In this document: positions 16,478 through 25,650 of the stretch, in pieces
How the letters are laid out: each line of letters begins with the position of its first letter
Numbering within the stretch: position 1 is the stretch's first letter
Assembly (NCBI GenBank): GCA_947499555.1
Contig: CANMOU010000006.1
Coordinates: 62,001 to 126,000, forward strand
Reading direction: 5' to 3'
Length of the DNA: 64,000 nucleotides
Source of the DNA: an uncultured Roseovarius sp.
Lineage (GTDB): Bacteria > Pseudomonadota > Alphaproteobacteria > Rhodobacterales > Rhodobacteraceae
Notes under the pieces: generated by a model
The model's input: the letters and a program-made list of their open reading frames with translations, nothing else
Told to the model about the DNA's origin: nothing
Database searches by the model: none
Made by a program: the position numbers and the translations under genes

Positions 16478-18436
16478 TCAATCAAAGAGGTTGCGCAAAC
16501 CACGGCCCAGTTCCTTCTTCAGCGCGTCTTCCGCCGCGTCCTGAAGCGATTGACCCTCCTCTCGCTGCACGCCAAGCTCTTTCTCAATCGCACGGTTCAC
16601 TTCTTCCTTGGCCTTCTCTTCAAGCTCTTTCCTTTCCGCCGCAAGATTGAGATCGATCGCTTTTTCCAAGTCCGGTTGAATACGAATATTCGACCATGGC
16701 CCACGCAGTCGCACGGGAATAGCCAGACCCCGGCCATCTCCGCTATCCAGCAAGACCGGCGTGAACAAGTAATCAATGTCGCGTGGCCCCAGACCGACGC
16801 GACCCGCCCCGCTGGCCGAGGCCTGCGGCAGACGCATGCTCAGATCGTTGTTGAACATGTTGCCGTTTTCCATCCGGAAGGTCGCACTCATCGTGTCAAA
16901 GACCGTGGTTCCGCCCCCCGGCTGACCCCCGCGCATAATCCGGTCAAGATCAAAACCCGCAATCACACCGCGGCCCATGCTCAGCGCACCATCCCCCGCG
17001 AGCGAATTCATGATGGCATGCACCGATCCCCCGGACGCCAGAAAAGACACGTTGCCATTTGCGTTTCCAGAGAGCCGCCTGACATCCATCGCATCGCTTA
17101 GGAACCGCTCCATATCAATGCCGTTGGCCGTCATCTGGCCCCCAACCGACAAGCCAGAGCGGTTGTTCATCACAAACTCGCCCGTGATAAGCCCCGAATA
17201 GGCCTGCACCTCGCGCAGCTGAAATACCAGCCGGGACCGATCAAGCTTGGCAAGCGTGCGCGTCTTGCCAAGCTTAAAATCGCCCAGGTCGATGCTCTCG
17301 GCGACAAGCGCAAATTCCCCATCGACCGCACTAAGACCAGAGGCGTTGATGGGTGATTTTGACCACCCCGATGAGGCATCCGCCGCCTGCCCTGCGCCTC
17401 CGGAGCCCTCGTTGTTGGCACTGCTGAGACCCGTAAGGTCAAGCGCGCCCGCATTCAGTTGCACGTTCAGCCGTGGCTTTTCGCCCGACATATCCACATC
17501 CGCAGCGCCAGTCAGCGTATTGCCATCAAGCTTGAGCGTCGTGTCGCGAAGTGAAAGCCGCCGGTCATTGGCCAAAGTCACATCTGTCTCAAGTTGCGCG
17601 GCCTGACCCAGTCCTCGCGGAATATCCATGGGCCCAAGGCCCAAAGCCACCATCAAAGCAGAGGTGTCTTTGGCATCAAGAGAGAACGTCCCGGCAAATT
17701 CAGGCGCCGACCCGGCCCTGCCGACAAATCGGGCCGTTCCTGCGGATGTCGAAACGTCCGCGACAATGTCGGAAATGCCGCCTGAGATGAAATGCCCAAC
17801 CCGATCCAGCTTGCCTGTCACGTTCACGCGTTCGCCCGCTGGCTGCATTCCAAGCTCGAATTCCGCCGCGCCATCGTAGTCGGGCCAGCGCATGTCAAAA
17901 TCGACGCCCGATTGCTGCGTTGTTGTGCCGTTTAGGTCATCCACGAAGGTAAAGGCCGCATCCTGGATCAGCGCGCGGTCCAACGTGAGCGCCAGCCGCG
18001 ATGAGCGGGCCGGGGCACCTTCATCTGACTGTCCCGAGGGTGCGACGCCTTCCACGCCCAGTTCCCAGTTCACACGGCCCGATTTGTCACGTCGCAGGTT
18101 GATCTTCGGGCCGATTGCCTCGAGGCCGGTGATGCGGATGTCACCGCCAAAAAGCGCTTGCGGCTCGACGCCGATCTTGAGGCTCTCGGCCTGAAACATG
18201 GGTGTATCCCCGGCCCACTCGGCATTCGCCACCGTGACCGCGCCTGTGCTGATACCAAGAACAGGATAGAAACTCACCGTGGTCTCACCGCTCATGGTCA
18301 CCTGTCGGCCGGTCAGGTTGCTGATCTGGTCAGCGGCAATCTTTGCAATCCTGTCGCCGGGCAACAGGAAGACAGATACGACCGCAAGCAACGCCACGAC
18401 GATCAAGAGGCCCAGAAGGCGGATAATCCAACGCAT
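16478..18436 (-). CDS. AsmA family envelope protein
   Basis: A 652-residue inner-membrane-anchored periplasmic protein of the AsmA family, associated with outer membrane lipid transport. It starts at MRWIIRLLGLL (18436; GGAGAG close upstream) with one N-terminal membrane helix. The family signature NLTGRQVTMSGETTVSFYPV follows, and the long body alternates beta strands. The C-terminal AsmA_2-like part contains GDGALSMGRGVIAGFDLDRI and ends in a charged coiled helix. An in-frame ATG 39 bases upstream has no ribosome site and was rejected. It lies between the FAD oxidase and, divergently, rimO. Confidence 0.9.
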   Translation of the reverse strand: MRWIIRLLGLLIVVALLAVVSVFLLPGDRIAKIAADQISNLTGRQVTMSGETTVSFYPVLGISTGAVTVANAEWAGDTPMFQAESLKIGVEPQALFGGDIRITGLEAIGPKINLRRDKSGRVNWELGVEGVAPSGQSDEGAPARSSRLALTLDRALIQDAAFTFVDDLNGTTTQQSGVDFDMRWPDYDGAAEFELGMQPAGERVNVTGKLDRVGHFISGGISDIVADVSTSAGTARFVGRAGSAPEFAGTFSLDAKDTSALMVALGLGPMDIPRGLGQAAQLETDVTLANDRRLSLRDTTLKLDGNTLTGAADVDMSGEKPRLNVQLNAGALDLTGLSSANNEGSGGAGQAADASSGWSKSPINASGLSAVDGEFALVAESIDLGDFKLGKTRTLAKLDRSRLVFQLREVQAYSGLITGEFVMNNRSGLSVGGQMTANGIDMERFLSDAMDVRRLSGNANGNVSFLASGGSVHAIMNSLAGDGALSMGRGVIAGFDLDRIMRGGQPGGGTTVFDTMSATFRMENGNMFNNDLSMRLPQASASGAGRVGLGPRDIDYLFTPVLLDSGDGRGLAIPVRLRGPWSNIRIQPDLEKAIDLNLAAERKELEEKAKEEVNRAIEKELGVQREEGQSLQDAAEDALKKELGRGLRNLFD

Positions 18437-18535
18437 GCTGCTCTCCTTGTTTTTATCCCAGTTTAGGAAGCGCACGGGTCTGCAACAACCGTTTTCGACT
18501 TTCGGTCACAAGGTCGTGCGGCTATATCGCTCAGC

Positions 18536-19924
18536 ATGTCGCCCAACCCGCCAAACCGCCGCCCCGACCGGTCGCAGCCACAGCTCAAAGCTGACCACCA
18601 CGGCGACCAACCTGTCATAGGTATGGTTTCACTTGGTTGTCCCAAGGCCTTGGTCGACAGCGAAAGAATTCTCACCCGGCTGCGCGCCGAAGGCTACGGT
18701 ATTTCGCCCGATTACACCGGTGCTGACGCGGTGATCGTGAACACCTGCGGATTTCTCGACTCTGCCAAGGCCGAAAGCCTTGAGGCAATCGGAGAGGCGC
18801 TGCGCGAAAATGGCAGGGTCATTGTAACAGGATGCCTCGGGGCCGAACGCGACTACATCACCGGCGCCCATCCCAGCGTGCTGGCTGTCACTGGCCCTCA
18901 TCAATACGAGCAGGTGCTTGATGCGGTGCATCAGGCGGTGCCCCCGAAACCAAATCCATTCGTCGATCTGCTTCCCGAGACCGGCGTCAAATTGACTCCC
19001 CGGCATTACTCCTATCTCAAGATATCCGAGGGCTGTAACCACAAGTGCAAGTTCTGCATCATCCCGGATATGCGCGGCAAGCTGGTCTCGCGCCCCGGTC
19101 ATGCGGTTCTGCGCGAAGCCACATCGCTTGTTGAGAATGGCGTCCGCGAACTTCTGGTTATCTCCCAGGACACAAGCGCTTACGGGCTGGATCGAAAGTA
19201 TGACGTGAACATGTGGCGTGATGTCGAATTGCGCAGTCATATCGTCGATCTGTCAAAAGCGCTCGGAGACCTTGGGGCGTGGGTGCGGCTTCATTACGTT
19301 TATCCCTACCCGCATGTGCGCGAGTTGATCCCGCTGATGGCCGATCCCCGGAACGGTCTTCTGCCTTATCTCGACATTCCGTTCCAGCATGCACATCCGG
19401 ACACGTTGCGGCGAATGGCACGCCCTGCGGCAGGGGCGAAAACGCTCGACGAAATCGCCGCGTGGCGCTCGATCTGTCCCGATATCGCCATCCGCTCAAC
19501 CTTTATCGTCGGCTACCCAGGCGAAACCGAGGAAGAATTCCAGACCCTGCTCGACTGGCTAGAGGAAGCCAAGCTCGATCGTGTTGGCTGTTTTCAGTAC
19601 GAAAACGTCGAAGGCGCGCGCGCCAATGCATTGCCGGACCATGTCCCGGATGATGTGAAACAGGATCGCTGGGAACGATTTATGCAAACTGCCCAGGCGA
19701 TTTCGGTGGATAAACTGGCGGCGAAGGTCGGAACAAGGCAAGACGTCATCGTTGACGACATTGACGAAGATGGCATTGCCACCTGCCGGACCAAATCCGA
19801 TGCCCCCGAGATTGATGGATCTCTTTTTATCGATGAGAATACTGAAGGGCTTACCGTCGGTGACATTGTAACCGTCGAAGTGGATGAAGCCGGTGAGTAT
19901 GACCTTTGGGGGAAATTGGCTTGA
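18536..19924 (+). CDS. rimO: Ribosomal protein S12 methylthiotransferase RimO
   Basis: A 462-residue radical-SAM enzyme that adds a methylthio group to the conserved Asp of ribosomal protein S12. The N-terminal UPF0004 domain has [12 protein letters not shown] and [10 protein letters not shown], with cysteines for the auxiliary [4Fe-4S] cluster. The radical-SAM motif CNHKCKFC lies near residue 166. A C-terminal TRAM domain ([17 protein letters not shown] onward) completes the RimO rather than MiaB arrangement. The start carries a Pro/Arg-rich extension of ~28 residues before the core; a start at GMVSLG is not supported by a better ribosome site. The next gene begins within its stop codon. Confidence 0.95.
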   Translation: MSPNPPNRRPDRSQPQLKADHHGDQPVIGMVSLGCPKALVDSERILTRLRAEGYGISPDYTGADAVIVNTCGFLDSAKAESLEAIGEALRENGRVIVTGCLGAERDYITGAHPSVLAVTGPHQYEQVLDAVHQAVPPKPNPFVDLLPETGVKLTPRHYSYLKISEGCNHKCKFCIIPDMRGKLVSRPGHAVLREATSLVENGVRELLVISQDTSAYGLDRKYDVNMWRDVELRSHIVDLSKALGDLGAWVRLHYVYPYPHVRELIPLMADPRNGLLPYLDIPFQHAHPDTLRRMARPAAGAKTLDEIAAWRSICPDIAIRSTFIVGYPGETEEEFQTLLDWLEEAKLDRVGCFQYENVEGARANALPDHVPDDVKQDRWERFMQTAQAISVDKLAAKVGTRQDVIVDDIDEDGIATCRTKSDAPEIDGSLFIDENTEGLTVGDIVTVEVDEAGEYDLWGKLA

Positions 19925-20778
19925 TCAAGACTCTGTCCGCCGCGCTTCTCGCGTTGTTCTTGCCACTTGCCGCTTTGGCCGAAATGGCCGCACCAACTTC
20001 AATAGGCGACCTACTCAACCTTATGGCAAAGGAACTTCGCGCCGCCGAGACGCCATACACGTTTAATGTGGACTACGAGAACGAACGTATCGAGGTCGTT
20101 ACGGCCTCTGACGAGACTGGTGTAATCTACCCGCACAACCTTTTTCGAACATTGGCCGCCCAGGAAAACGGCACGGAGCGTCAAACTGCGTTCGATTTTC
20201 ATATATCTGCCATACTGGACAGTTATCTCCGCGAAACATCTGCCCTATCAAGCGCCGATCTTGGACGGATTTTTCCAGTCCTGCGGCACGAAAGTTTCAT
20301 TAAATTTGAGGATGCCGGCGAAGGGACACCAGATATTCTTGCCGAAGAATTCTTGGGCGACGTGAAGACCCTCTTCGTGATCGACAGCGAAAACTCAGTC
20401 TCCTACATGACAGCATCTGAACTGGAGGACCTTGGCCTTTCCGTCGAAAAGCTTTCCGAAATTGCCCAGGGTAATCTGCGACTCAAGTATGATAACCTGC
20501 AAATCGAAGGTGGCGGACTTTACTTTCTGGTGTTGGATGGGTTCTACGAATCGTCGTTCGTGACATTTAAACCCCTCTGGCAAACACTGGACCAACAATT
20601 GGGAACCATCCTGATGGCAGCCCCTGCACGCGATCTTGTGGTGTTCGGTGACGCAGACAACCCAGAGCTGGAACCGGCGCTGCGCGACCTTGTGCAGCAG
20701 ATCAATGCTGAAGGAGCATACCCTCTGTCAGAACGATTGTTCAAATGGCAAGGCGAGACTTGGATCGAGCATCCCTGA
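19921..20778 (+). CDS. YtpQ-like (DUF1444) exported protein
   Basis: A 285-residue protein of the DUF1444/YtpQ family. The probable start is TTG at 19921 inside the RimO stop (TTGA), with GGGGGA 8-13 bases upstream; it begins with a signal peptide [20 protein letters not shown]. The body shows the family pattern: [37 protein letters not shown], and [21 protein letters not shown]. subtilis YtpQ is cytoplasmic, so the signal peptide here is notable. The function is unknown. Co-translation with rimO is implied by the overlap. Confidence 0.75.
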   Translation: MIKTLSAALLALFLPLAALAEMAAPTSIGDLLNLMAKELRAAETPYTFNVDYENERIEVVTASDETGVIYPHNLFRTLAAQENGTERQTAFDFHISAILDSYLRETSALSSADLGRIFPVLRHESFIKFEDAGEGTPDILAEEFLGDVKTLFVIDSENSVSYMTASELEDLGLSVEKLSEIAQGNLRLKYDNLQIEGGGLYFLVLDGFYESSFVTFKPLWQTLDQQLGTILMAAPARDLVVFGDADNPELEPALRDLVQQINAEGAYPLSERLFKWQGETWIEHP

Positions 20779-20951
20779 CCAACTCTGTCGTAATTCGCAC
20801 GTCCGCGTCAGAAATTATTTCTGTTCCGTAACACTTTACACCAATGCGTGCGCTCACGTTTCTGCTTGTTGAAAGTGAGCCTTCGACTGCCGAAGTCCTT
20901 GCCAAGCCAAAATCCCGTCGCATGACCGCGGCTTCAAAAGGAACTCGAATA

Positions 20952-21467
20952 ATGACAGACGCAACCGCTAACGCTTCCCGAGGCTTGTCGCTTCCCACAC
21001 TTTCGGTCAACACACTCATGCTGATCCTGCTCGGTGGCGCCGCTGGCACGCTGGCCTTTGACATCTTTGGACGCGCAATTTCCCCCATCCTCGGCTTTGC
21101 CTCACTCGCCCCTGTTGGCCTTGCCAGAGCCTTCCTGGGAACGCTCGACCTGCCAAATAGCGCGGCATATGGCCATCTGATGCACCTCTTTCTCGTCGGC
21201 GCGCTGGCCTATCCCATCGGCTGGCTCTTTGCGGCCCGTCCGGTCCTGTCACGCATTTTGCCGGGTCTGCACTGGTTTGCCATGTCTGCGCTCTATGGCG
21301 TCGGACTTTGGGTCTTTGCCATCGGTGGCATCGCCACATTCGCGGGCAACCCACCCTTCCTGAATTTCACCGGTATCACGTGGGTGGCGCTTGTCGGCCA
21401 CGTGCTCTACGCCATCGTTGCAGCGACCACGATGACCTATCTGGAACGGCTGCAAAACGCCCGCTAA
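20952..21467 (+). CDS. Four-helix membrane protein, unrecognised
   Basis: A 171-residue hydrophobic protein. About four membrane helices are visible: LMLILLGGAAGTLAFDIF, then LMHLFLVGALAYPIGWLF, then WFAMSALYGVGLWVFAIGG, and VALVGHVLYAIVAATTMTY. The start ATG at 20952 follows AAAAGGAAC; the frame is open further upstream without a ribosome site. A good hairpin terminator follows 13 bases after the stop. No family is recognised with confidence; proteins of this kind are common in roseobacters. Confidence 0.7.
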   Translation: MTDATANASRGLSLPTLSVNTLMLILLGGAAGTLAFDIFGRAISPILGFASLAPVGLARAFLGTLDLPNSAAYGHLMHLFLVGALAYPIGWLFAARPVLSRILPGLHWFAMSALYGVGLWVFAIGGIATFAGNPPFLNFTGITWVALVGHVLYAIVAATTMTYLERLQNAR

Positions 21468-21480
21468 GCGCGATTTTCAG

Positions 21481-21527
21481 CGCACAGGCTACCCAAGCAC
21501 GGCCTGTGCGTTGTTAAACAGTTAATT
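21481..21527 (+). terminator. Rho-independent terminator after membrane protein gene
   Basis: CGCACAGGC (21481-21489) pairs with GCCTGTGCG (21502-21510) around a 12-base loop, followed by a T-rich tract (TTGTTAAACAGTTAATTTT). It separates the membrane protein gene from the PAQR gene. Confidence 0.75.
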
Positions 21528-21639
21528 TTCCGTGTTAAACTTTCTTCAAAAGGAACGCGGAACTCAACAAATTTACGACATTCCTTTGCCATGCTGAGGC
21601 CGGGAAAACCGACTTGGCTCAATGCAGGAGGTTCGCCAG

Positions 21640-22281
21640 ATGTCCTACCCGGACTATTCACGCGCGGAACGCATCGCGGATGGCATTGTCCATGTCGTGG
21701 GCGTCGGGGCCGCTTTGGCTGGCGTGATCCTGGTGTTTTCCTTCGGTTGGGAAAGAATGAGTGGCAGCGTGGCGGCGGCTATGACGGTCTACTGCCTTGC
21801 GCTGGTCCTCATGCTCGGCGCCTCTGCGGCCTATCACATGGCGGCTCATACCCCCGCCCGGCCATGGCTGCGCCGCCTGGACCACGCCGCAATCTATCTC
21901 AAAATCGCCGGAACGCTCACGCCCCTGGGCGTCTTGCTTGGCGGTATCTTCGCTTACAGCATTCTCGCATTGATCTGGCTGTTGGCGCTCAAAGGCGCAT
22001 CGCGCAAGCTGCGCGCGGCACCAGGCGAGATGACAACCGAATGGGTGCCTCAGGTCGCTCTTGGCTGGCTGGGCCTCGCGCTCATCATCCCCCTAAGCCA
22101 GGCCCTGCCGGAAATCAGCCTCTATCTGATCGTCGCAGGCGGCATCATCTATACATCAGCGGTGATTTTCTACTGTTGGGAAAACCTCAGATATGCCAAC
22201 GCCATCTGGCACGCCTTTGTCCTGCTGGCGACAACCTGCTGTTTTCTTGGGATCTCCGGTGCAATGGCAGGCCCGGTTTAG
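21640..22281 (+). CDS. trhA: PAQR / hemolysin III family membrane protein
   Basis: A 213-residue integral membrane protein of the PAQR (YqfA/hemolysin III, TrhA) family, implicated in membrane energetics homeostasis. Seven hydrophobic segments are visible. Family residues include ERIADGIVHVVG at the start (His in the first segment), AAYHMAAHTPARPWLRRLDHAAIYL (conserved Ser/His replaced by AAYH, then RLDH) and the C-terminal NAIWHAFVLLA His. The metal-binding type residues (His, Asp, His) are therefore kept. The start ATG has a strong GCAGGAGG ribosome site. Confidence 0.9.
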   Translation: MSYPDYSRAERIADGIVHVVGVGAALAGVILVFSFGWERMSGSVAAAMTVYCLALVLMLGASAAYHMAAHTPARPWLRRLDHAAIYLKIAGTLTPLGVLLGGIFAYSILALIWLLALKGASRKLRAAPGEMTTEWVPQVALGWLGLALIIPLSQALPEISLYLIVAGGIIYTSAVIFYCWENLRYANAIWHAFVLLATTCCFLGISGAMAGPV

Positions 22282-22306
22282 GCCGTCACGGCCACGGGTA
22301 CGCCTC

Positions 22307-22576
22307 TCATACCCGCTTGCCATGTTTCAGAAGCTCAAAGATATCGCCATTCCGGCACATGACCGGCGCGGTTGCTGCCCCTGTTTCAAGATGTGCATCC
22401 AGCCAAAGATTGCAGCCCTTCGTATCGCTGCACCCGGTGCAGCGCAAAACGGCGTCTGAAAGGCTCATGGGGTCAAGCAACCCCTCCAGCACCTTCTCTT
22501 CCAGATCCAGCCCAAGCGTATCCGCCATCCGGTCAACCAACACCGCATGTCGCTTGATTGTAAGCGTTTCTGTCAT
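22307..22576 (-). CDS. DUF6455 family small protein
   Basis: An 89-residue soluble protein starting MTETLTIKRHAVLVDRMA at 22576, with GGAGAGG 6-12 bases upstream. It carries four cysteines in the family pattern CTGCSDTKGC and MCRN, suggesting a metal or Fe-S site. The function is unknown. It lies downstream of the IMPACT-like gene, 77 bases away. Confidence 0.75.
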   Translation of the reverse strand: MTETLTIKRHAVLVDRMADTLGLDLEEKVLEGLLDPMSLSDAVLRCTGCSDTKGCNLWLDAHLETGAATAPVMCRNGDIFELLKHGKRV

Positions 22577-22653
22577 TTTGACCTCTCCATAACCTGTTGC
22601 ACCAGTGCCATGGTGGTCGAACCGCCGGCAAAGCACCTTGATCTGCGTCAAAA

Positions 22654-23004
22654 TCAAAGCGCGTCGTAATAGGCCTGCACGCAATCCTGAACATGCCGAA
22701 ACCGGTCTCCGCCCAGGTGTTTGCCGCCATACCAGCGGGTGACAACGACGATATGGTCAAACAACTCCGCCCGTTCGAGCATGCGCAAGATCACCATACC
22801 GGCTCCGGCCTCGCCATCGTCGGACTTAAGCGGCAGGCCATCTGACTGGATCACAGCCCATGTGTTGTGGGTTGCTTTCGCGAATTTCTTATCTCGTTTC
22901 AGGCTCTTGAGAAACTCATCGATGGCCCCGCGGTCCTTCACCGGACCACCAGACACCGCATATTTCGAGCCTCGGTCTGATACGACGCCCTTGATTTGCA
23001 ACAT
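22654..23004 (-). CDS. YigZ/IMPACT-family protein, single-domain
   Basis: A 116-residue protein that is essentially only the IMPACT (UPF0029) domain: KKFAKATHNTWAVIQ, the DDGEAGAG signature and HIVVVTRWYGGKHLGGDRF. E. coli YigZ is about 205 residues with a C-terminal DUF1949 domain, which is absent here. The start ATG shares one base with the stop of the M48 peptidase gene upstream (TGATG), so the two are translated together. Confidence 0.85.
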   Translation of the reverse strand: MLQIKGVVSDRGSKYAVSGGPVKDRGAIDEFLKSLKRDKKFAKATHNTWAVIQSDGLPLKSDDGEAGAGMVILRMLERAELFDHIVVVTRWYGGKHLGGDRFRHVQDCVQAYYDAL

Positions 23005-23714
23005 CAGAGTTGGGAATTCACCCGCCGGACCGTTTCAATCCGCTTTGCATTTGGCGGGTGCGTGCCAAGGAATCGGTCACCCGGATCGGGAATTCGGTTG
23101 AAAAACTCAGCGCCCCGCAGTGGATTGTAGCCGGAGCGTTTCGCAATCACGGTTCCCAAGGCGTCCGCCTCCAGCTCAAAGTCCTTGGAGTAAGTCCGCG
23201 CGCCGACAGAGGCACCGACATTCGCCGCTGCGTCCACGGTGCCCGATCCTGCTCCGGCCAGGGATGCCAGACCCCCAAGGATAATGGCACCGGCCGTCGC
23301 GTTCTGCCTTTGCCGTGGAATATGCCCGGCAATGTGATGCGCGGCTTCGTGGCTCAGCACAAATGCAATCTCATCCGAATTCTGCATATTGGCCAGAATC
23401 GCAAGGTTGAACGCCAGAACAGGGCGACCATTCTTATCAATTGTCTGATAGGCGTTTGCGGGCTGGTTCGGACGGCGGTCGATAATGATATTGAAATCAC
23501 AATCCAAATTCTTGGTGCGGCTCCGGCATTGACGTTCGGCCACGGGCTCAACGCGCGCCACGACCTGCCGAAAGCGCGTGATCTGGGCGCTGGTTGGTTG
23601 GGTTGGTGCCTTTCTGGCGGTCTGTTGCGGCGCTGGCTGCTGCGGTGCCGACCCTTCTGTGGTGGTCACACATCCGGCGAGAAACGACAGAAAAATAAGG
23701 CCAATCCAACGCAT
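23004..23714 (-). CDS. M48-family metallopeptidase lipoprotein
   Basis: A 236-residue exported zinc peptidase. The start at MRWIGLIFLSFLAGC (23714) gives a lipobox LAGC; GGGAAGAAAAGC precedes it. An in-frame ATG 24 bases upstream is less suitable. The catalytic HEAAHHIAGH zinc motif lies around residue 122, and the third zinc ligand Glu is in FELEADALG. There is no membrane domain other than the lipid anchor, as in the Oma1/BepA-like periplasmic M48 group. An Ala/Gly-rich stretch follows the zinc motif. A role in envelope protein quality control is inferred from the family. Confidence 0.9.
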   Translation of the reverse strand: MRWIGLIFLSFLAGCVTTTEGSAPQQPAPQQTARKAPTQPTSAQITRFRQVVARVEPVAERQCRSRTKNLDCDFNIIIDRRPNQPANAYQTIDKNGRPVLAFNLAILANMQNSDEIAFVLSHEAAHHIAGHIPRQRQNATAGAIILGGLASLAGAGSGTVDAAANVGASVGARTYSKDFELEADALGTVIAKRSGYNPLRGAEFFNRIPDPGDRFLGTHPPNAKRIETVRRVNSQL

Positions 23715-23882
23715 GCTTTTCTTCCCATTACTGAACATCGCATCTAGTTTAGCAGGGTTTCCAACGCCTGCCAGCCCTGATCGTTCCCATCTTTGTTTTG
23801 CGTCAAGCTTTGCGCATTTGCCGCCGTGACCTTGCCAGACCACTGGGGCATACTCACCCGAAAGTAGAGAAGGGTCCGCAAA

Positions 23883-24122
23883 ATGTTTTCCATCGAGCAT
23901 GAATTTGACGCAACCGTAGTGACGCTCATCGATGAAGGTAAAGCGCCGCTGCTGGAAGATGTGGTGATCAACGCTTTCGAGGAATGCGTCACAATCGAGC
24001 AATTCGACCCGCGCACAGATGGCCTCCAAAAGGTCACGCTAAGTATGGCTCAGCTCCGCGATTTACGGGCAGCGCTGAACCTCCCTGAAGGCGTCTACAA
24101 GTTAGCCGCGCCCAAGGCCTGA
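23883..24122 (+). CDS. Hypothetical 79-residue protein
   Basis: Short acidic protein (MFSIEHEFDATVVTLIDEG at the start, ending YKLAAPKA). Alternating hydrophobics suggest a small alpha/beta fold: VVTLIDE, then a helix LEDVVINAFEECVT, a strand KVTLSMAQL, and a helix DLRAALNL. It reads as a genuine gene from its amino-acid composition, but the ribosome site is weak (GTAGAGAAGGG about 7 bases before the ATG). No family or function is recognised. Confidence 0.65.
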   Translation: MFSIEHEFDATVVTLIDEGKAPLLEDVVINAFEECVTIEQFDPRTDGLQKVTLSMAQLRDLRAALNLPEGVYKLAAPKA

Positions 24123-24208
24123 ATTCGTCAATTTACCGCGATCTCTTGACCTGACTGCATCTTCGCACGACATGAGCAGACAACAATTGCGACGAAAGCA
24201 GGCCTGAT

Positions 24209-24787
24209 ATGCCCGATCCAAACCATGCCGCATTGGACTTTCTCTTGTCGCGGCGCTCGCGCCCGGCAAAAACACTCGGTCCTCCGGTGCCGTCCCGCGA
24301 CGATCTGCATCCTATCCTGACCGCTGCAGGCCGCAGTCCCGATCACGGCAAGCTCGAGCCATGGCGCTTTATCGTGCTTGAGCGCGCGGCGCTTTCACGT
24401 CTGGCTGACCTCGTCGACACGCGCGGGGCCGAACTTGGGCGCACAGCAGAGGAAATCACGAAGGCCCGCACTCAATTCGCAGATGGCCATCTCGCAGTCG
24501 CCGTTATTGAGGTTCAAAAACCCTCCGAGAAAATTCCTGCACTGGAACAGACCTATTCCACCGGTGCCGTTTGCCTTGCGTTGCTGAACGCCGCGCTTGC
24601 GTCGGGTTGGGGCGCAAACTGGCTGTCGGGCTGGCCGTCACATGACCGGGCTTTCCTGAAACAGGGTCTCGGGCTGGCGGATCATGAACGGGTTGCGGGC
24701 TTCATTCATATCGGCACGGAACGAAGCACCCCGCCGGAGCGCCCAAGGCCCGATATCGAAGCAATCACCACCTGGGTCTTGGAATGA
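24209..24787 (+). CDS. Nitroreductase family protein
   Basis: A 192-residue FMN-dependent oxidoreductase of the YdjA-like type. Features are the N-terminal FLLSRRSRPAKTLGPPVPSRD with the FMN-phosphate-binding arginines, AGRSPDHGKLEPWRFIVL, ALLNAALASGWGANWLSGW and the C-terminal GFIHIGT. The natural substrate is not predictable. The start of the next gene overlaps its stop (ATGA). Confidence 0.9.
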   Translation: MPDPNHAALDFLLSRRSRPAKTLGPPVPSRDDLHPILTAAGRSPDHGKLEPWRFIVLERAALSRLADLVDTRGAELGRTAEEITKARTQFADGHLAVAVIEVQKPSEKIPALEQTYSTGAVCLALLNAALASGWGANWLSGWPSHDRAFLKQGLGLADHERVAGFIHIGTERSTPPERPRPDIEAITTWVLE

Positions 24788-25473
24788 TCTTATCGAGTTT
24801 TTTCAAAGCCCTAGGGCAATTCAACGACCCGCGATTCCGCCGCGTCCTGCTGCTTGGCGTCGGGTTGACTGTCGTGCTCTTGATCGCCGCGACAGCGGGC
24901 TTCCTGATGCTGATCCAATGGCTCGCGGGCGACTCCACTCAGGTTTGGCTTATTGGCGAAGTCCGTTGGCTTGACGATCTTTTGGGATGGACGGGGCTTC
25001 TGGCCATGATGGTCTTGTCCATCTTCCTCATGGTACCGGTTGCCTCGGCGATCACATCGATGTTTCTCGACGACGTGGCCCAGGCGGTCGAGGACCGTCA
25101 TTATCCATCGCTGCCCAAAGCCACGAAAGTGCCGCTTGGGGATGCCATTCGAGATACGGTGAATTTCCTGGGCATTCTGATCGGGGCCAATCTCTGCGCC
25201 TTTATCTTCTACGTTTTCTTTCCGCCGCTCATCGTCTTCATCTTCTGGGCCGTAAACGGCTATCTCCTGGGCCATGAGTATTTTCAGCTTGCCGCCATGC
25301 GACGGGTGGGCCGCGCACGGGCCAGGGAGATTCGCAAGGCGAACAGAGGCAGGATCTGGCTTGCCGGTTCACTGATGGCCGTTCCGCTCTCGGTGCCGCT
25401 TGTCAATCTTCTGATCCCGATCCTCGGCGCCGCAACTTTCACGCATATCTTCCACGCCCTCAAAGACCGCTAG
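24784..25473 (+). CDS. EI24-domain (CysZ-like) membrane protein
   Basis: A 229-residue integral membrane protein of the EI24 family, to which the sulfate transporter CysZ belongs. About four to five membrane helices are seen: LLLGVGLTVVLLIAATAGFL, LLAMMVLSIFLMVPVASAI, FLGILIGANLCAFIFYVFF and LAGSLMAVPLSVPLVNLLI. The family segment FWAVNGYLLGHEYFQLAAMR is present. Sulfate transport is possible but not shown by context, since no sulfur genes are adjacent. Confidence 0.85.
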   Translation: MILSSFFKALGQFNDPRFRRVLLLGVGLTVVLLIAATAGFLMLIQWLAGDSTQVWLIGEVRWLDDLLGWTGLLAMMVLSIFLMVPVASAITSMFLDDVAQAVEDRHYPSLPKATKVPLGDAIRDTVNFLGILIGANLCAFIFYVFFPPLIVFIFWAVNGYLLGHEYFQLAAMRRVGRARAREIRKANRGRIWLAGSLMAVPLSVPLVNLLIPILGAATFTHIFHALKDR

Positions 25474-25587
25474 GGCGCATCCCGGCACCAGCTTTCAGAA
25501 GGCGGCAGTCTGCCGTCCTGCATCGCATTTCCGGTCTGTTGGACGCTATGCCAACCCGCTGGCGCGACGCCAGAACTGAAAATCGCA

Positions 25588-25638
25588 CCAACGCAATACC
25601 GACGTGATACCGACGTAATACCGACGTAATACCGACGT
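25588..25638. repeat. Tandem 11-bp repeat, ~4.6 copies
   Basis: Units CCAACGCAATA, CCGACGTGATA, CCGACGTAATA, CCGACGTAATA and a final CCGACGT lie head to tail in the gap between the CysZ-like gene and the XRE regulator gene. A second array of the same unit lies at 58391-58430. It overlaps the region just after the regulator's stop codon. Confidence 0.85.
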
Positions 25639-25650
25639 TTGTTTTTGGCC

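Noticed and set aside
25588-25638. Short regular repeats considered as a CRISPR array
   Set aside because: Units are 11 bp, directly abutting with no spacers, and no cas gene is present.
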